From positions 124,001-188,000 of the forward strand of contig JAGAFU010000052.1 in NCBI GenBank assembly GCA_017627955.1: a stretch of DNA of 64,000 nt, given 5' to 3'. Source of the stretch: Bacteroidales bacterium (GTDB taxonomy: Bacteria; Bacteroidota; Bacteroidia; Bacteroidales; UBA932). The first letter of the stretch is position 1, and each line of letters begins with the position of its first letter. The notes under the pieces were generated by a model that made no database searches, was not told where the DNA came from, and saw nothing but the letters and a program-made list of their open reading frames with translations. Positions 1 to 9,912 of the stretch are shown one piece after another. A program made the translations under genes and the position numbers.

Positions 1-53
1 ATGTCGTCAGGTAAAAATGAGATAGGGTATAGTTTTCTCTCGTTGTCGTCCAT
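1..53 (-). CDS. Start of an unidentified gene cut by the left edge
   Basis: An ATG at 53 reading left opens a frame of 17 codons with no stop before the window edge; it begins MDDNERKLYPISFLPDD. A good -7 box lies 19 bases upstream of it (73-80), and the leader just before the ATG is A-rich, as in other genes here. Type I mannose-6-phosphate isomerases of Bacteroidales often start with a similar K-L-Y-P-x-x-F stretch, but 17 residues are too few to name a family. It lies downstream of the AddA-like gene on the same strand. Confidence 0.5.
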   Translation of the reverse strand, partial: MDDNERKLYPISFLPDD

Positions 54-72
54 TTCTTGTAATGAGTTTTTA

Positions 73-80
73 CAAATATA
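73..80 (-). promoter_or_regulatory. Bacteroidetes -7 box for the left-edge gene
   Basis: On the minus strand this reads TATATTTG, a perfect match to the TAnnTTTG -7 element. The base run 19 positions upstream reads TGAG, a poor -33 box. The box lies just after the AddA-like stop codon (91-93), so the left-edge gene probably has its own promoter. Confidence 0.5.
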
Positions 81-90
81 TCAAAAATAC

Positions 91-3000
91 TCATTCGATC
101 TCATCATTGATAACATACCAGATCGCTGTGGAGACATTCTGGTAGCCAAGGCGGCGGTATATTCCGGCATATCTGTTGACTTGGGCTTTGTAACGGGATT
201 CCTTCTCACCGAACTTGTAGTCAATCACAGTCACTGAACCGTCCTTTATCACGACTCTGTCCGGTCTCCATTCCCTGCCGTCCGTGTCTATCAGGCTGGT
301 CTCGTTGAGAATCCTGGCCCCTTCGAGAGGGAACCATTCCGGGTGGGATTCTATTCTCTTTGAAAGCAGCGAGATAACCTCCTCTTTCTTGTCTGGCTCG
401 AGATCGCCTTGTCTTACAGCCACTTCCACAGATGACTCCAAATCGGAAGGGACCGTGACCCTGGATAGGATGTCATGCAGGACCACTCCATTATGCCTGG
501 CATTGGCCACAGCCTCGCCCTCTCCTGTGAGAAACTCGGCTGAGTCGGGGGACAGCCTGAGCCTTCCCCGGTCTTCAGAACCTTCATCCGCCGAGTTGAG
601 CGGGAAGGAGGGGAATCCCGGCTCGATCTTCTCAGCGGCGGATTCTTTCCTTTCCATCAGGGAGAAATCATACATTTGCCCCGAACGGTATCGGACATGC
701 CCGTCAGAGGGATCTTCAACCTTAATGAAACTTCCTTCGGACAGACTCTCCTCCAGATAGGCCTTCAATATTCCGGAGAAATTCTTGTCGGAGGAGCCAC
801 TGTTCCCGGAAATGATAGTCATCCCTTTGGAAGCCCTCGTCAGGGCCACGTAGAAGGTGTTGATGTTGTCTATGTACTGGAGAATCAATTCTTTCCGGTA
901 GTCCTCCTCGAAGAGGGTACCAGCGCTTGTTGCTGAAAGCATGACGTTGAAAGCCGCCTCTCCGATTGATTCCAGAGAAGTCCCATTGACATTCGGAACT
1001 GTCCATGCGTCAGCAGGCCGGAAGAGTCCGACTTTCTCGGCATACGGGAATATTACATAAGGGAATTCGAGGCCTTTGGCCTTGTGTATGGTCATTACCC
1101 TTATCGCCTCGACATCGGCCGGCGAGCTGACCTTCGGGTCCGCCTCGTCCCATGTCTTCAGGAATACATCGAGTGAGTTTCCGGCTGTCGCGACGTGGTC
1201 CTTCACATAATCCATAAAGGATTGGATATAAAGGGTCTCGTCTTCGAAGACTTCATGATCCGGACCTTCGGCGAGTAGTCTCGCAAGTGTCTCGCAGAGG
1301 TCTGTCAAGGAATGGAAAGAGATGCCGGCCGCATCCAGACCTGCCTCCATGGCGAGGAAGGAGCCTATCGTGTCGTCGGGATTCTTCACGGAAGACATCA
1401 GCGAGACGAGTTTCCTCACGATGGTGGAAGACTTGAGACGAAGGGAGTCGTCGGAAATCACGTCGATTCCGTTTTCCATGAGGAAGGTGGCCACCTCGGA
1501 GCCTTCCTGGTTATTCCGGACCAGGATGGTGATGTCTCCAGGGATCGCTCCGGCGGCAAGTACGTCGTTGATGGTCTCGAGTATCCGTTCATCCTGCATC
1601 CCGTCTGGACAGAAAACGGCTTCCACAAGCCCCGGTGAAGGATCTTTGGACTTTGTCTCCTGGAGGGCGAACGTCCCGTCGTCCTTCATTCCGTATATTG
1701 AGGAAACAGAGATTCCGGTGCCGCCGCCATAGAGGTTGTCAAGGTGGCGGGCGGCGTAGGAGAAAAAGCCGTTGTTGAAGTCCACGATCCCTCCAAGGCT
1801 TCTCCAGTTGCCTTTCAGGCTGTCTTGCTTAGCGGAAGGGAACTCTTCGGCGACATCCCTGGCCATCAGTTTCCAGTCCGAACCCCTCCAGCGGTAGATG
1901 CTCTGCTTGACATCCCCGACCAGCAGATTCTCGAATCCCTCGGAGTCGCTGTTGGCGATCAGTGGCTTGAAATTATCCCACTGTACCCTGGACGTGTCCT
2001 GAAACTCATCCAGTAGGAAATGCTCGAACCGGACGCCAAGCTTCTCGTAGATGAATGGAGCGTCAGCCCCGTCGATGATGTTTTTCAGGATGATGTTTGA
2101 GTCATCAAGACTCAGTACGTTCTTCTCTTTCAGCAGGTTCTGGAACTCCCGGTTCAGTTCGGAGGCTATTCCCAGACTTCCTATCTGCCCGACGAGTATC
2201 CTGGCCGTGTTGTAGGCCTTGATTCCTTTTTCATAATAATCCACGAGCTCGGAGGCTGGCGGGGCGAGGCTGCCTTCAAGAGAGGAATAGCGTTCCCGGT
2301 CGGCTTTTTTGAACCAGGAGCTGAAATCAAGAGCGTTTCTCCTGAAAGCCGCCGTAAGATCTGGCAATCCACCTCCGGGAACCATGGCGTCGAATTTTGA
2401 GAGGACCTTTCCAATGAAGCCCCGGCTTGTGTCGTAAGGGGACACCCCATTGTCAGAGAAGGCTTGCCCCAGTTCCCTCGCGCGTTTCTTCATCCCTTCC
2501 TCGAATGATGAGATCGCTGCCCTGAGACTTTTTCTCATCGCCGAAAGGTTCTCTTTTGAATATGCCTTATCCTCGTCGATACCATATTCTTCCACCACAG
2601 TCCGATGCTCATCGGACTTCAGTTTTGACGCCATCTCAGAGAGGCTGCCCTCAAGGTTGAATCGGTGACCTTGCTCGAGCTGCTCCATCATGTTGTCGCT
2701 TAGCCAGCCGAGCAAGACCTTGTCGTCCTCAGTCAGGGCGTCAAGGATCCTGTCCACGGTCTCCGTCACGAGGGAATTCTTGTCGAGCTCGACCTGGTAC
2801 GAGGCGAACTGGCCGATCTCCCTTGAGAATGCCTTCAGGGTTTGTTGGAAAAACCGGTCTATGGTGCTGATCGCGAAAGCCCCGTAGTCGTGCAGAATCC
2901 TCAGCAGTGAGTCTCCGGCTTTGGCTTTGAGTCTCTCCGCGTCAGGAAAGATACTTGGGACGAAATCGTTAAGGTAAGGGGATGAGGTGGGTTCCGTGGA

Positions 3001-3183
3001 GAGGGTGTGCAGTTCTTTGAGAATCCTCCTTTTCATCTCGTCAGTCGCCTTGTTGGTGAAGGTGACGGCGAGAATGTGCCTGTAGGCGGAAGGATCCTCG
3101 GATGTGAGGAGAAGCCTTATGTAAGTCTTCGCCAGATTATAGGTCTTGCCGGAGCCGGCCGATGCTTTAAGAATCTTGATCAT
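91..3183 (-). CDS. UvrD/RecB-type helicase-nuclease (AddA-like)
   Basis: Probable large subunit of a double-strand-break resection enzyme of the AddAB/RecBCD type. It starts with Walker A ASAGSGKT at residues 7-14, has the superfamily 1 Walker B DEFQDT at 392-397 and motif GDVKQSIYRWRG at 423-434, and a late helicase motif around TIHKAKGLEF. The last hundred residues contain a PD-(D/E)XK nuclease pattern (RPD, VIDYK, then QVNRY). The length of 1030 residues suits the Bacteroidetes form. Its ATG lies 6 bases after the stop of the AddB-like gene, so the two are surely co-transcribed. The name AddA rests on domain order and on its partner, not on a family search. Confidence 0.87.
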   Translation of the reverse strand: MIKILKASAGSGKTYNLAKTYIRLLLTSEDPSAYRHILAVTFTNKATDEMKRRILKELHTLSTEPTSSPYLNDFVPSIFPDAERLKAKAGDSLLRILHDYGAFAISTIDRFFQQTLKAFSREIGQFASYQVELDKNSLVTETVDRILDALTEDDKVLLGWLSDNMMEQLEQGHRFNLEGSLSEMASKLKSDEHRTVVEEYGIDEDKAYSKENLSAMRKSLRAAISSFEEGMKKRARELGQAFSDNGVSPYDTSRGFIGKVLSKFDAMVPGGGLPDLTAAFRRNALDFSSWFKKADRERYSSLEGSLAPPASELVDYYEKGIKAYNTARILVGQIGSLGIASELNREFQNLLKEKNVLSLDDSNIILKNIIDGADAPFIYEKLGVRFEHFLLDEFQDTSRVQWDNFKPLIANSDSEGFENLLVGDVKQSIYRWRGSDWKLMARDVAEEFPSAKQDSLKGNWRSLGGIVDFNNGFFSYAARHLDNLYGGGTGISVSSIYGMKDDGTFALQETKSKDPSPGLVEAVFCPDGMQDERILETINDVLAAGAIPGDITILVRNNQEGSEVATFLMENGIDVISDDSLRLKSSTIVRKLVSLMSSVKNPDDTIGSFLAMEAGLDAAGISFHSLTDLCETLARLLAEGPDHEVFEDETLYIQSFMDYVKDHVATAGNSLDVFLKTWDEADPKVSSPADVEAIRVMTIHKAKGLEFPYVIFPYAEKVGLFRPADAWTVPNVNGTSLESIGEAAFNVMLSATSAGTLFEEDYRKELILQYIDNINTFYVALTRASKGMTIISGNSGSSDKNFSGILKAYLEESLSEGSFIKVEDPSDGHVRYRSGQMYDFSLMERKESAAEKIEPGFPSFPLNSADEGSEDRGRLRLSPDSAEFLTGEGEAVANARHNGVVLHDILSRVTVPSDLESSVEVAVRQGDLEPDKKEEVISLLSKRIESHPEWFPLEGARILNETSLIDTDGREWRPDRVVIKDGSVTVIDYKFGEKESRYKAQVNRYAGIYRRLGYQNVSTAIWYVINDEIE

Positions 3184-3189
3184 GGTCTC

Positions 3190-6063
3190 TTACCTCCCGC
3201 AAATCATTTTGAAATCACACATCGAGCAAGTCTTCAAGTCATCAGTCCTTGTCCATCCGGCCGCAGGGTCTCTCATCTGGGCGAGCAGGCCGTGGAGCCT
3301 GTCCATGACTTCCTCGTTGAACTTCCCGCACATCGGTACATTCCTGACTCCTTCAGTGAAAAACCGCGCCGGCTGGTAGATCGAGTTGACAACGGCTTTA
3401 CCTTTGACTTCGGGGTCCCCGGCGCAAAGGATGTCATAAAGGAATAGCTGGAAAGCGATCTTGGGCCTCTCCTTATTGTTATCGCCGAACAGCGCCTCCG
3501 TGACCGAGGCATAGTTCCCGTCGTTTATGTCCACGTCCTTCTCTTCGACGCGTCCTGTCTTGTAGTCCACAATCCTGACTTCCCCAGGAAGGAAGCTGTC
3601 CATCCTGTCTATGTAGCCTACGAACTTGAAGCCGTCAATCTCACCGATGTACTTCCTCTCCAATCCGATGATCCGGAAAGAACTCACTCCCAGGCTCTCC
3701 ATGAGCTCCTTGTCCCGGCGAAGTGTCTTGACCACATACTGGACGATAATGTCTTCAAGGACAAGGTTCCTTCCGCTGACCTCAAGGGAGTGCAGCTGGG
3801 ACAGGATAAGGCTCCTTACCCTTTTCTTGATGTCGGATTTCCGGGAGAGCCATGAGGACACATATTCCAGCGTGATCTCTTTCAGGGCGCCTGGGAAGGC
3901 CGCGTTTCTGGCCCGGTCGCTCATGTCGTATGACGGATCCATCGCCCCTTCTCCCATGTACAGGGCTTGCATCGTGTAGTGGTAGACCTCACCGAGCATG
4001 CCGGAATCAAGGTCCCCGGCCACCTCGGTTTCTTCTTTAAGATTCTCGATCTTCGAGAAATAGAACTTGGCGGGACAGTCCAGGTAGCTCTTTAGGGATG
4101 AGGCGGAAAGTGTCACATTCTCAAGAGCTTCCAAATGCTTCTCGGTCTTGGGTATCTCTTCGGCGGAATCGCCTGTTTTGGCCTTCGCCTTCGAGAAACT
4201 CCTTTTAATGGGGAGGTTGTAGTGATACTCAAGCTGCTTGATGAACCGGCTTTCCTCGCCGTTTTTCAGCCCTTCCGTCCGGGAGTCAAAAACCATCGTG
4301 ACGGTCTCTGCCCTTTGGATCATCCGGTAGAAGTAATAGGCCCAGATGGCATCCTGGTACTCATAGGTCGGAAGACCGAACCCTTTACGGAGCTCCGGCG
4401 GAATGAATGAGGAACTGACGCTCCGCCGAGGGAATACGCCCTCGTTGCAGGAGAGGATAACCAAGTGTTTGAAATCCAGTGCCCTGGTCTCGAGCGGCCC
4501 CATGATTTGGAGGCCTATTAGCGGCTCCCCGTTGAAAGGAACGGACATCGGCCCGAGAAGCTGGTCGAGAAGGCGGGTGTAAGTCGAAGGCAGGATCGCC
4601 AATTCTTTTTCCTCAAGAAGATTGATGGCTGAATATGCCTTCCTGGCAAATTCCAGCTCGACCGCCATGTCAGGGTCTTTCGCCATGATTGATGCCATGC
4701 CCCTGAGCAACGACTTCTGGTATTCGGCAAACGCTTTGATCTGTTCCCTGGATGCTGTTTTCGGATCCTTTACGACCGGGTTGAATAGAAGGTCGAGAAG
4801 GGGAGTGCCCCTAAGTTCCGATTCGGGAATATAATACTTCGCCGCTCTCTTTACCTCGGAGATGATCCGCAGCGTCCCGGCATCTCCCCTGGAGATCTCC
4901 TTGAACAGCCCGCAAGAGAGCAGTGACCAGACTTGGCTATGGTAGAAATACCATTCTCCATCCTTGAGTCTCAGGTGGTTCTGCATTGAGGAGACAAGCC
5001 CCAGGAAGTCATGCAAAGCGCTCCCGCTCATCGGATAGCCCATGGTGACGTTAATGTCCTTTATTTCAGGGGGTATGGAGTTCAGCACCTGGATGAGCAG
5101 AGACTCATCCGGCAGGATGACAGCATGGTCCTCATCTTTGATAATGGATGGGAGGAGTTTGGCTTGCCCGGCAGAAGAAGGAACACTGATGACTTCGATT
5201 TTCGGCGTCGGAAGATTGTCCTCATCCAGGGGGAATGCCTGGCCGAACTCCTCGATGTTCCTGGACATGAATAGGGACGCTTTGTTGCGCCGGTCCTTGA
5301 TCATCCAGCTCGAGAAATCCCAGCAGAAGTCGGCCAGACCTGCATTCTTCATCTTGCGCATCACTGTCCGCTCGCATTCGTTCAGGGCGTTAAGACCGAT
5401 GAACACGAAGCCGCTGGTGTCCGGGAAAGACCGCTCAAGGACATCCGAGACGCTCTCTGTCTCCAACCTGTCGACGAGCCCCCTGTAGGCCATTCCCTCG
5501 TAAGTCATGTCCTTCGCCCGGAGCCTTTCCCCGAAACTCCGGTAAAGCGGGAGGAGAATATTCCAGATCTGGAGAAACCTTTCTTTTACTCCCTGCCCAG
5601 GGTCCATGAAACGCCTCATGAACCTTTCCATGGCCTCCTTCTGATTCTGGGTGAGATACTGGAAAGAGTCTTGTATCTCTTTGAATTCCTTTACATTGGT
5701 GAATATCTGATTAGGGTCGCAGAGGTATTTGTCCACGTCGTCAAAGTCCCCGAGGATCACGTCTCCCCAAAAAATGAACTCGTCCAGCGGCTCGGCGGAT
5801 TCATAGAGGTCTTTGTAACAATCGTATAGTTCCAGGAGGAGGGAAACTCGATCGCTCGCCCGGCTGGAAGTCACCCGGTAAAAGAAGTCATTGATGGTCA
5901 GCATCTCCGGAGCTATGATCGGCTTGCCGGAGGCGGCCACCGCCTCTCCCAGGTATTTCTTGAAGAACACCTGGCTCCTGCGATTCGGGAAGATCAGGCA
6001 CCTCGCTGAGATGTCGCCCGCCTCCATGTAATGGTCCGCTATTCGTTTGAGGAAAGGTATCAT
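3190..6063 (-). CDS. AddB-like PD-(D/E)XK exonuclease subunit
   Basis: Partner of the downstream helicase-nuclease. The N-terminus (RCLIFPNRRSQVFF) has the AddB-like inactive helicase start without a Walker A lysine. The C-terminal third carries a nuclease domain with GYIDRMD, then IVDYKTG and FQLFLYD. One cysteine near residue 661 (YLDCPAKFYF) and three at 946, 949 and 955 (CSMCDFKMIC) match the iron-sulphur staple known in AddB nuclease domains. The start is an ATG at the beginning of a 136-base divergent region shared with the rubrerythrin gene. AddAB makes recombinogenic 3' ends for RecA. I see no frame damage. Confidence 0.85.
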   Translation of the reverse strand: MIPFLKRIADHYMEAGDISARCLIFPNRRSQVFFKKYLGEAVAASGKPIIAPEMLTINDFFYRVTSSRASDRVSLLLELYDCYKDLYESAEPLDEFIFWGDVILGDFDDVDKYLCDPNQIFTNVKEFKEIQDSFQYLTQNQKEAMERFMRRFMDPGQGVKERFLQIWNILLPLYRSFGERLRAKDMTYEGMAYRGLVDRLETESVSDVLERSFPDTSGFVFIGLNALNECERTVMRKMKNAGLADFCWDFSSWMIKDRRNKASLFMSRNIEEFGQAFPLDEDNLPTPKIEVISVPSSAGQAKLLPSIIKDEDHAVILPDESLLIQVLNSIPPEIKDINVTMGYPMSGSALHDFLGLVSSMQNHLRLKDGEWYFYHSQVWSLLSCGLFKEISRGDAGTLRIISEVKRAAKYYIPESELRGTPLLDLLFNPVVKDPKTASREQIKAFAEYQKSLLRGMASIMAKDPDMAVELEFARKAYSAINLLEEKELAILPSTYTRLLDQLLGPMSVPFNGEPLIGLQIMGPLETRALDFKHLVILSCNEGVFPRRSVSSSFIPPELRKGFGLPTYEYQDAIWAYYFYRMIQRAETVTMVFDSRTEGLKNGEESRFIKQLEYHYNLPIKRSFSKAKAKTGDSAEEIPKTEKHLEALENVTLSASSLKSYLDCPAKFYFSKIENLKEETEVAGDLDSGMLGEVYHYTMQALYMGEGAMDPSYDMSDRARNAAFPGALKEITLEYVSSWLSRKSDIKKRVRSLILSQLHSLEVSGRNLVLEDIIVQYVVKTLRRDKELMESLGVSSFRIIGLERKYIGEIDGFKFVGYIDRMDSFLPGEVRIVDYKTGRVEEKDVDINDGNYASVTEALFGDNNKERPKIAFQLFLYDILCAGDPEVKGKAVVNSIYQPARFFTEGVRNVPMCGKFNEEVMDRLHGLLAQMRDPAAGWTRTDDLKTCSMCDFKMICGR

Positions 6064-6080
6064 GCGCGTGTTTTGTCGTA

Positions 6081-6088
6081 TAAAGATA
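6081..6088 (-). promoter_or_regulatory. Possible -7 box for the addBA pair
   Basis: On the minus strand this reads TATCTTTA, one mismatch from TAnnTTTG, 17 bases upstream of the AddB-like start codon. No clear -33 element was found. It is the nearest candidate; the palindrome at 6173-6191 also offers a box in this direction, farther away. Confidence 0.35.
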
Positions 6089-6172
6089 GTAATAAAATCC
6101 TAATCCGGCCAATCGCGAAAATAACCCGTCAATGTGCCAATTCGTGTTACAAGGATAATCGAAAATAGTTAT

Positions 6173-6191
6173 TATATTTGTAGCAAATATA
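6173..6191. promoter_or_regulatory. Palindromic promoter/operator upstream of rubrerythrin
   Basis: TATATTTG-TAG-CAAATATA: two 8-base arms in perfect inverted repeat around three bases. The left arm is a perfect plus-strand -7 box placed 19 bases before the rubrerythrin ATG; the right arm is the same box on the minus strand. It can be read as a bidirectional promoter core or as an operator overlapping the promoter. Confidence 0.55.
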
Positions 6192-6199
6192 CTCACGTT

Positions 6200-6754
6200 A
6201 TGAAAAAGAAATTCAGATGTTTAGTTTGCGGGTATGTCTATGAGGGCGAGAACCCGCCGGAGCGTTGCCCCCAGTGCAAGGCCCCAGCTAGTAAGTTCGT
6301 CGAGATAAAGGATGAGGATGGCAAGCCGCAGTGGGCTTGCGAGCATCATCTTGGTGACGGAAAAGTTGAAGATGAGATCGTTCTCCAGGGACTTAAGAAC
6401 GATTTCAATGGCGAATGCTGCGAAGTCGGCATGTATCTGGCGATGAGCCGCCAGGCGGAGAGGGAAGGATATCCCGAGATCGCCGAGGCTTTCAAGCGTT
6501 ATGCCTTTGAGGAGGCTGAGCACGCCGCCAAGTTCGCCGAGCTCCTGGGTGACCTTGTGTGGGACACCAAGACCAACCTTGAGAAGCGTTACCAGGCCGA
6601 GGCTGGCGCTTGCGAAGGCAAGCTTGCCATAGCCATGAGGGCAAAACAGCTTGGCTATGACGCCGTGCACGACACGGTTCATGAGATGGCCAAGGACGAG
6701 GCTCGTCATGGGGCTGGCTTCTACGGCCTTCTGAAGCGCTATTTCGGGAAGTAA
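6200..6754 (+). CDS. Rubrerythrin, N-terminal rubredoxin type
   Basis: Non-haem di-iron peroxidase that reduces hydrogen peroxide in anaerobes. The rubredoxin-like Fe(Cys)4 site is at the N-terminus (CLVC at 7-10, CPQC at 23-26), followed by a four-helix ferritin-like domain with EAEH and DEARH iron ligands. This reversed domain order is that of reverse rubrerythrins/NADH peroxidases. I chose the ATG at 6200 because the rubredoxin fold starts at once and a -7 box lies 19 bases upstream; an upstream in-frame ATG at 6134 would make the promoter coding. Length 184 residues is normal. The palindrome over the promoter suggests redox control, which is an inference. Confidence 0.93.
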   Translation: MKKKFRCLVCGYVYEGENPPERCPQCKAPASKFVEIKDEDGKPQWACEHHLGDGKVEDEIVLQGLKNDFNGECCEVGMYLAMSRQAEREGYPEIAEAFKRYAFEEAEHAAKFAELLGDLVWDTKTNLEKRYQAEAGACEGKLAIAMRAKQLGYDAVHDTVHEMAKDEARHGAGFYGLLKRYFGK

Positions 6755-6783
6755 TTTTCCCCGCAAGGTTTTATCTCGCAAGT

Positions 6784-7446
6784 ATGGAAGCTACCAACAA
6801 TTCGATTAAACTCTTCTATAACACTGAGAGGGAAAAACTTCAGATGCCGGAGTATGGCCGCAACATCCTGATAATGGTTGAACAGCTGAAGGCTATCCCT
6901 GACAGGGACAAGCGCAGCGAGCAGGCCAGGGCTGTCGTGAAAGTCATGGAGACCCTGAACCCGCAGGTTCACCAGCAGGAGAACTACGAGCAGAAACTCT
7001 GGGACCATCTGTACATGATCGCCGGGTATGACCTGGACATCGATTCTCCCTATCCAGCCCCGCTCCCCGAGGCCAAGGCCGAGAGACCTATGGTCATTCC
7101 TCTGGACAAAACGCCGGTCAGGGCCAATCATTATGGCCGTAACATTGAGAGCATCATTGATCTGATCGCGAAGGAACCCGAGGGAGAGGTCAAGACCGCC
7201 ATGATCCGTTCGCTGGCTATCTACATGCGCCAGCAGTATCTGATCTGGAACAAAGACAGTGTGGCCGATGAGACAATATTCGCCGATATCGAGAAACTTT
7301 CGGATTACAGGATCAAAGTTCCGGAAGGGATCGAGCTTGGCAAGATCTCCGGTGATTCCAATTTTTCCCGTCCCGGTCTCAATCTCGGGATGGGCGGACA
7401 GAACCGTAAGGGTGGCAAGAAGAACAATCGCAAGAATCGTAAATAA
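6784..7446 (+). CDS. DUF4290 family protein
   Basis: A 220-residue cytoplasmic protein of the Bacteroidetes-specific DUF4290 family. It has the characteristic start (NSIKLFYNTEREKLQMPEYG) and no signal peptide or membrane segment. The last 20 residues are a highly basic, Gly/Asn/Lys-rich tail, which could contact nucleic acid. The function of the family is unknown. It is followed after 5 bases by ftsK and probably forms a transcription unit with it. Confidence 0.85.
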   Translation: MEATNNSIKLFYNTEREKLQMPEYGRNILIMVEQLKAIPDRDKRSEQARAVVKVMETLNPQVHQQENYEQKLWDHLYMIAGYDLDIDSPYPAPLPEAKAERPMVIPLDKTPVRANHYGRNIESIIDLIAKEPEGEVKTAMIRSLAIYMRQQYLIWNKDSVADETIFADIEKLSDYRIKVPEGIELGKISGDSNFSRPGLNLGMGGQNRKGGKKNNRKNRK

Positions 7447-7451
7447 ACAAT

Positions 7452-9872
7452 ATGCGCAGGCTCTGGAAAGACATGGATGAAGACGACAAGGCGAGACTGG
7501 TCAAGACGGCCGGCCTTCTGGTGGCGGCGTTCGCGGTGTTCACCTTCCTGGCAACTGTCTCATATTTCTTCACCTGGAAAGTCGACCAGAGCACCCTCGC
7601 GAACCCTGTTTCCGACCAGACGGTTCCCATCAGCAACATCGCTGGAAAGCTGGGTTACCGCTGGGCTGATGTCTTGGTCCGCAAGTGGTTCGGTCTGGGC
7701 AGCCTAGCCCTGATAATCATCCTTTTCGCCGTTTCCGTGCGACTGTTGCTCAAGAGGTGGCATTACTCGATGACCAGGACAATCCTGTTGACGGTCTCAG
7801 GAGCGTTGGTGGCTTCTTTCATCCTTTCTTTCGTCTCGGATGTCGCCGGATGGTCAAATGTCTTCGGCGGCGGCCTTGGCGGGGAATGCGGGGAGTCTGT
7901 CGTGAGTTGGTCCCGGAACCTTTTCGGCTCCGTCATCACTGTCGTCTTCCTGCTCCTGCTCCTCGGTCTGTGGCTTTTCTTCGCCAGTGACAAGTTCCGC
8001 TTGTGGCTGGATTCCCTTGGAACGACTCCGGCAGCGCCGGAACCCGCGCCCGCGCCTGTACACGCTCCGGTAGAGGTCCGTGTCCGTGAGGAAAAGGCCG
8101 CGGAGATCGTCCCGCCCCTTTCTCCGGAACCCGTGATTCCGGAAGAAAAGCCCGCTCCAGTCGTTCCTCCCGCGGAGGAAAGGATCAGAAAAGAGCCGGT
8201 CGAGGAAAAACCGGCGCCTGTCAAAGAGACGACGGACAAGCCTTCGGGAGAGAACTCATTGGAAATCATCAAGAAAGACGACCTCTCCACTGAGATCACG
8301 AAGGAACTCGAGCCGATTAATGTGCGCGACGAGTTGCCCAGGTACGAGTTCCCTTCCCTTGAGCTCCTTGAGGAATATTCCACCGGTCGTCACGATGTTT
8401 CCGAGGAAGAGCTTGCCAGGAACAACAACAAGATCCGGGCGACTCTCGAGAATTACCGTATCCAGATTAATGATGTCAAGGCAATTGTCGGACCGACCGT
8501 GACCTTGTACAAGGTTTATCCCGCCCCTGGAGTCAAGATCGCTGAGATAAAGAAGCTCCAGGAGGACATCGGCATGTATCTCCATGCCAGGGGCGTCAGG
8601 GTAGTGACTTTGACCGATTCGGTTGGTATCGAAGTGGCCAATGACAAGCCCTCGATCGTGCCTATGCGCGCGGTCCTGAACGATGATGCTTTCCGTAACA
8701 GCAAGGCGGAGCTCCCGATCGCGATCGGCTACACTATCCACCAGAAAGTCAAGGTGTTTGACTTGGCTGACGCTCCTCACCTTCTTGTCGCTGGCGCTAC
8801 CAAGCAGGGTAAATCAGTGGGCCTGAACGCCATGGTGGCCTCCCTGCTGTATTCAAAGCATCCATCGGAGCTGAAGTTCGTATTCATCGATCCCAAGATG
8901 GTCGAGTTCTCCCACTACGGGCGACTGTTGCACCATTACCTCGCGGTGCTCCCTTCCAATGACGAGAGGGAAGAGCAGGAGAACGCGATAGTGAAAAAAG
9001 CGGACAAGGCGGAGAAGGTCCTTAAGTCCCTTGTCGCGGAGATGGAACAGCGCTACGAGCTGCTCAGCAAAGCTTTTGTCCCGAACATCAAGCTTTACAA
9101 CGAGAAGTACCGTGAGCGCCATCTGCTCCCGACCGATGGTCATCGGTTCCTGCCGTACATCGTCACGATTGTCGATGAATATGCCGACCTGACCATGTCT
9201 GTGGGCGGGGGAGGAGACTCCAAGGCAATGGCGAGGAGCATTTCCACATCTATCATTCGTCTTGCCCAGAAAGGTCGCGCGGCCGGTATCCACATAGTCC
9301 TCGCGACGCAGAGACCTTCCGTTGATGTGATCACAGGTCTTATTAAGGCGAACTTCCCGACCAGAATCGCCTTCAGGGTCATCTCCAGGATCGATTCGTC
9401 CACGATTCTTGATTCTCCGGGAGCGGAAAAGCTCATCGGAAGGGGAGACATGCTCTACTATGCCGGAGTTGAGATGGAAAGGGTCCAGTGCGCCCTCATC
9501 GACAGTGATGAGATCAGCAAGTTGACCGAGTTCATCGGAGCCCAGCAAGGCTATAAAAAGAGTTACAACACCCCTTATTACCTCCCGGATGTCGAGGAGA
9601 CTACCGAGGACGGCTCTGGCGGCATGGTCGACATGAAGAATCTTGACGAAAGGTTCGAAGAGGCCGCCAAGATGATCGTTATCAACCAGAGGGGATCCAC
9701 CTCGGATCTGCAGAGGCGTCTTGGGATGGGCTATGCAAAAGCCGGCAGGGTAATGGACCAGCTGGAAGCCGCGGGAGTTGTCGGTCCCCAGGAAGGGTCG
9801 AAGCCGAGACAGGTCCTGATCGGCAGTCTGGATGAGTTGGAAAAGGTCCTGGAATCCTTCAGGAACCAGTAG
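7452..9872 (+). CDS. ftsK: FtsK/SpoIIIE DNA translocase
   Basis: Septal DNA pump that clears chromosome termini during division. The N-terminus has about four membrane helices within the first 190 residues. A Pro/Glu/Lys-rich linker follows to about residue 280, then the alpha and beta motor domains with Walker A GATKQGKSVG near residue 447 and Walker B-type FVFIDPKMVEF. The C-terminal gamma winged helix (about 740-790, RRLGMGYAKAGRVMDQLE) reads polar DNA sequences in known FtsK proteins. The length of 806 residues is usual for Bacteroidetes. The lysine in place of the more common glycine inside Walker A is still within the GxxxxGKS pattern. Confidence 0.95.
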   Translation: MRRLWKDMDEDDKARLVKTAGLLVAAFAVFTFLATVSYFFTWKVDQSTLANPVSDQTVPISNIAGKLGYRWADVLVRKWFGLGSLALIIILFAVSVRLLLKRWHYSMTRTILLTVSGALVASFILSFVSDVAGWSNVFGGGLGGECGESVVSWSRNLFGSVITVVFLLLLLGLWLFFASDKFRLWLDSLGTTPAAPEPAPAPVHAPVEVRVREEKAAEIVPPLSPEPVIPEEKPAPVVPPAEERIRKEPVEEKPAPVKETTDKPSGENSLEIIKKDDLSTEITKELEPINVRDELPRYEFPSLELLEEYSTGRHDVSEEELARNNNKIRATLENYRIQINDVKAIVGPTVTLYKVYPAPGVKIAEIKKLQEDIGMYLHARGVRVVTLTDSVGIEVANDKPSIVPMRAVLNDDAFRNSKAELPIAIGYTIHQKVKVFDLADAPHLLVAGATKQGKSVGLNAMVASLLYSKHPSELKFVFIDPKMVEFSHYGRLLHHYLAVLPSNDEREEQENAIVKKADKAEKVLKSLVAEMEQRYELLSKAFVPNIKLYNEKYRERHLLPTDGHRFLPYIVTIVDEYADLTMSVGGGGDSKAMARSISTSIIRLAQKGRAAGIHIVLATQRPSVDVITGLIKANFPTRIAFRVISRIDSSTILDSPGAEKLIGRGDMLYYAGVEMERVQCALIDSDEISKLTEFIGAQQGYKKSYNTPYYLPDVEETTEDGSGGMVDMKNLDERFEEAAKMIVINQRGSTSDLQRRLGMGYAKAGRVMDQLEAAGVVGPQEGSKPRQVLIGSLDELEKVLESFRNQ

Positions 9873-9912
9873 GCTCGCTCATGGCACAACTTGTGCAATC
9901 CAGTATCGTATC

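Noticed and set aside
1-237. A 78-codon plus-strand frame at the left edge
   Set aside because: It runs antisense to the end of the AddA-like gene and the left-edge gene, with no family resemblance.
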